DNA of 64,000 nucleotides from Roseobacter insulae (GTDB lineage: Bacteria; Pseudomonadota; Alphaproteobacteria; Rhodobacterales; Rhodobacteraceae), in contig NZ_JAHXDN010000001.1 of NCBI RefSeq assembly GCF_019375555.1, positions 1 to 64,000 on the forward strand. The letters are read 5' to 3'. A program made the position numbers and the translations under genes. This document shows positions 63,734 to 64,000 of this stretch, in pieces (the stretch's first letter is position 1; each line of letters starts with the position of its first letter). Below the pieces are notes generated by a model, which was given only the letters and a program-made list of their open reading frames with translations, did no database searches and was not told where the DNA came from.

Positions 63734-64000
63734 CTATCATCTCCCCGGACATCAGCTTGCGGGCGGTGTCGGCAACGCCTTCGGGCGTGGGCACGGTGAT
63801 ATCTTCCAAAGCCGGGGAAAACGGCACCGGCACATCCATCGCGCCCATCCGCAGCGCCGGTGCATCCAGATGATAGAAGGCCTTCTCGTTGATCCGGCTG
63901 GCGATTTCCGCCGTGACACCAAAGCTCTGGTGCCCTTCATCCACAACGATCACGCGGCTGGTTTTCCGGGCCGAGGCCAGCAGCGTGGCCTCGTCCAACG
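63723..64000 (-). CDS. 2-oxoacid dehydrogenase E1 beta subunit, C-terminal part (cut by window)
   Basis: The last ~92 residues of a transketolase-like beta subunit: TSRVIVVDEGHQSFGVTAEI, then MDVPVPFSPALEDITVPTPE near the end. The gene continues beyond 64000. With the E2-like and aldehyde dehydrogenase genes it forms a second 2-oxoacid or acetoin dehydrogenase unit distinct from the fused E1 at 46968. Confidence 0.9.
   Translation of the reverse strand, partial: LDEATLLASARKTSRVIVVDEGHQSFGVTAEIASRINEKAFYHLDAPALRMGAMDVPVPFSPALEDITVPTPEGVADTARKLMSGEMIDAA

Overview
The window comes from a GC-rich alphaproteobacterium, most likely a marine member of the Rhodobacteraceae (roseobacter group). The evidence is codon use, two TRAP transporter genes in the usual DctQ-DctM order, an encoded tRNA CCA end, and many FNR/Dnr-type boxes (TTGA-N6-TCAA). 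The species cannot be fixed from this sequence alone.

Region 1 (1-700) holds the end of an upstream gene with a strong UUCG-loop terminator and one small phage-like gene. Region 2 (701-12016) is an 11.3 kb integrative and mobilizable element inserted in a tRNA-Arg(CCT) gene. A perfect 40-bp direct repeat (701-740 and 11977-12016) marks its ends. The intact tRNA is at the right end and the displaced 3' half, including CCA, is at the left. The element carries a tyrosine integrase, an excisionase-like gene, an XRE regulator and a relaxase operon. Two mobilization genes are nested inside the relaxase frame, each with its own strong ribosome binding site. It also carries cargo: a two-part HNH nuclease that looks like modification-dependent restriction, an XRE/ImmA-type regulator-protease pair with two tiny downstream genes, a higBA toxin-antitoxin module, and an AT-rich two-gene cassette (6668-8927). 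I read that cassette as an OST-HTH/LOTUS-like protein plus a PRTase-CE-like protein, and it is the best candidate for an undescribed immune system. No type IV secretion genes are present, so transfer would need a helper.

Region 3 (12.1-21.5 kb) is chromosomal: a LacI-type regulator, an AlkX/YcaQ-type DNA glycosylase, a winged-helix regulator with a palindromic operator, and an operon joining a TRAP transporter, a BASS-family carrier and the three 5-oxoprolinase subunits (pxpB, pxpC, pxpA). This predicts uptake and opening of 5-oxoproline or a related lactam. A WD40-cytochrome c fusion follows at 21.5-22.9 kb.

Region 4 (23.6-61.3 kb) is a large low-oxygen/dormancy island. FNR/Dnr-like boxes stand before most of its transcription units. 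It holds PEP synthase, a PfkB sugar kinase, four universal stress proteins, a Lon-like ATPase-protease, BON and glycine-zipper envelope proteins, Hsp20, cyclopropane fatty acid synthase, an alcohol dehydrogenase and a three-domain fusion protein. Next come an operon of acyl-CoA synthetase, E1 alpha-beta fusion, E2 and acyl carrier protein, a class II glutamine amidotransferase facing a PGM1-type ATP-grasp gene, a ferric-reductase-like flavoprotein, and a yhiI-rbbA-yhhJ-like exporter operon. The cyclic glucan synthase gene ndvB inside this island is clearly dead: two nonsense codons and a large internal deletion. Several tiny membrane proteins (35 and 42 aa) sit in the island. One has its own perfect Dnr-type box.

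Region 5 (61.3-64 kb, minus strand) is the end of a second 2-oxoacid dehydrogenase cluster: E1 beta (cut by the window), a lipoyl E2-like protein lacking the catalytic HxxxDG motif, and a succinate-semialdehyde-type dehydrogenase.
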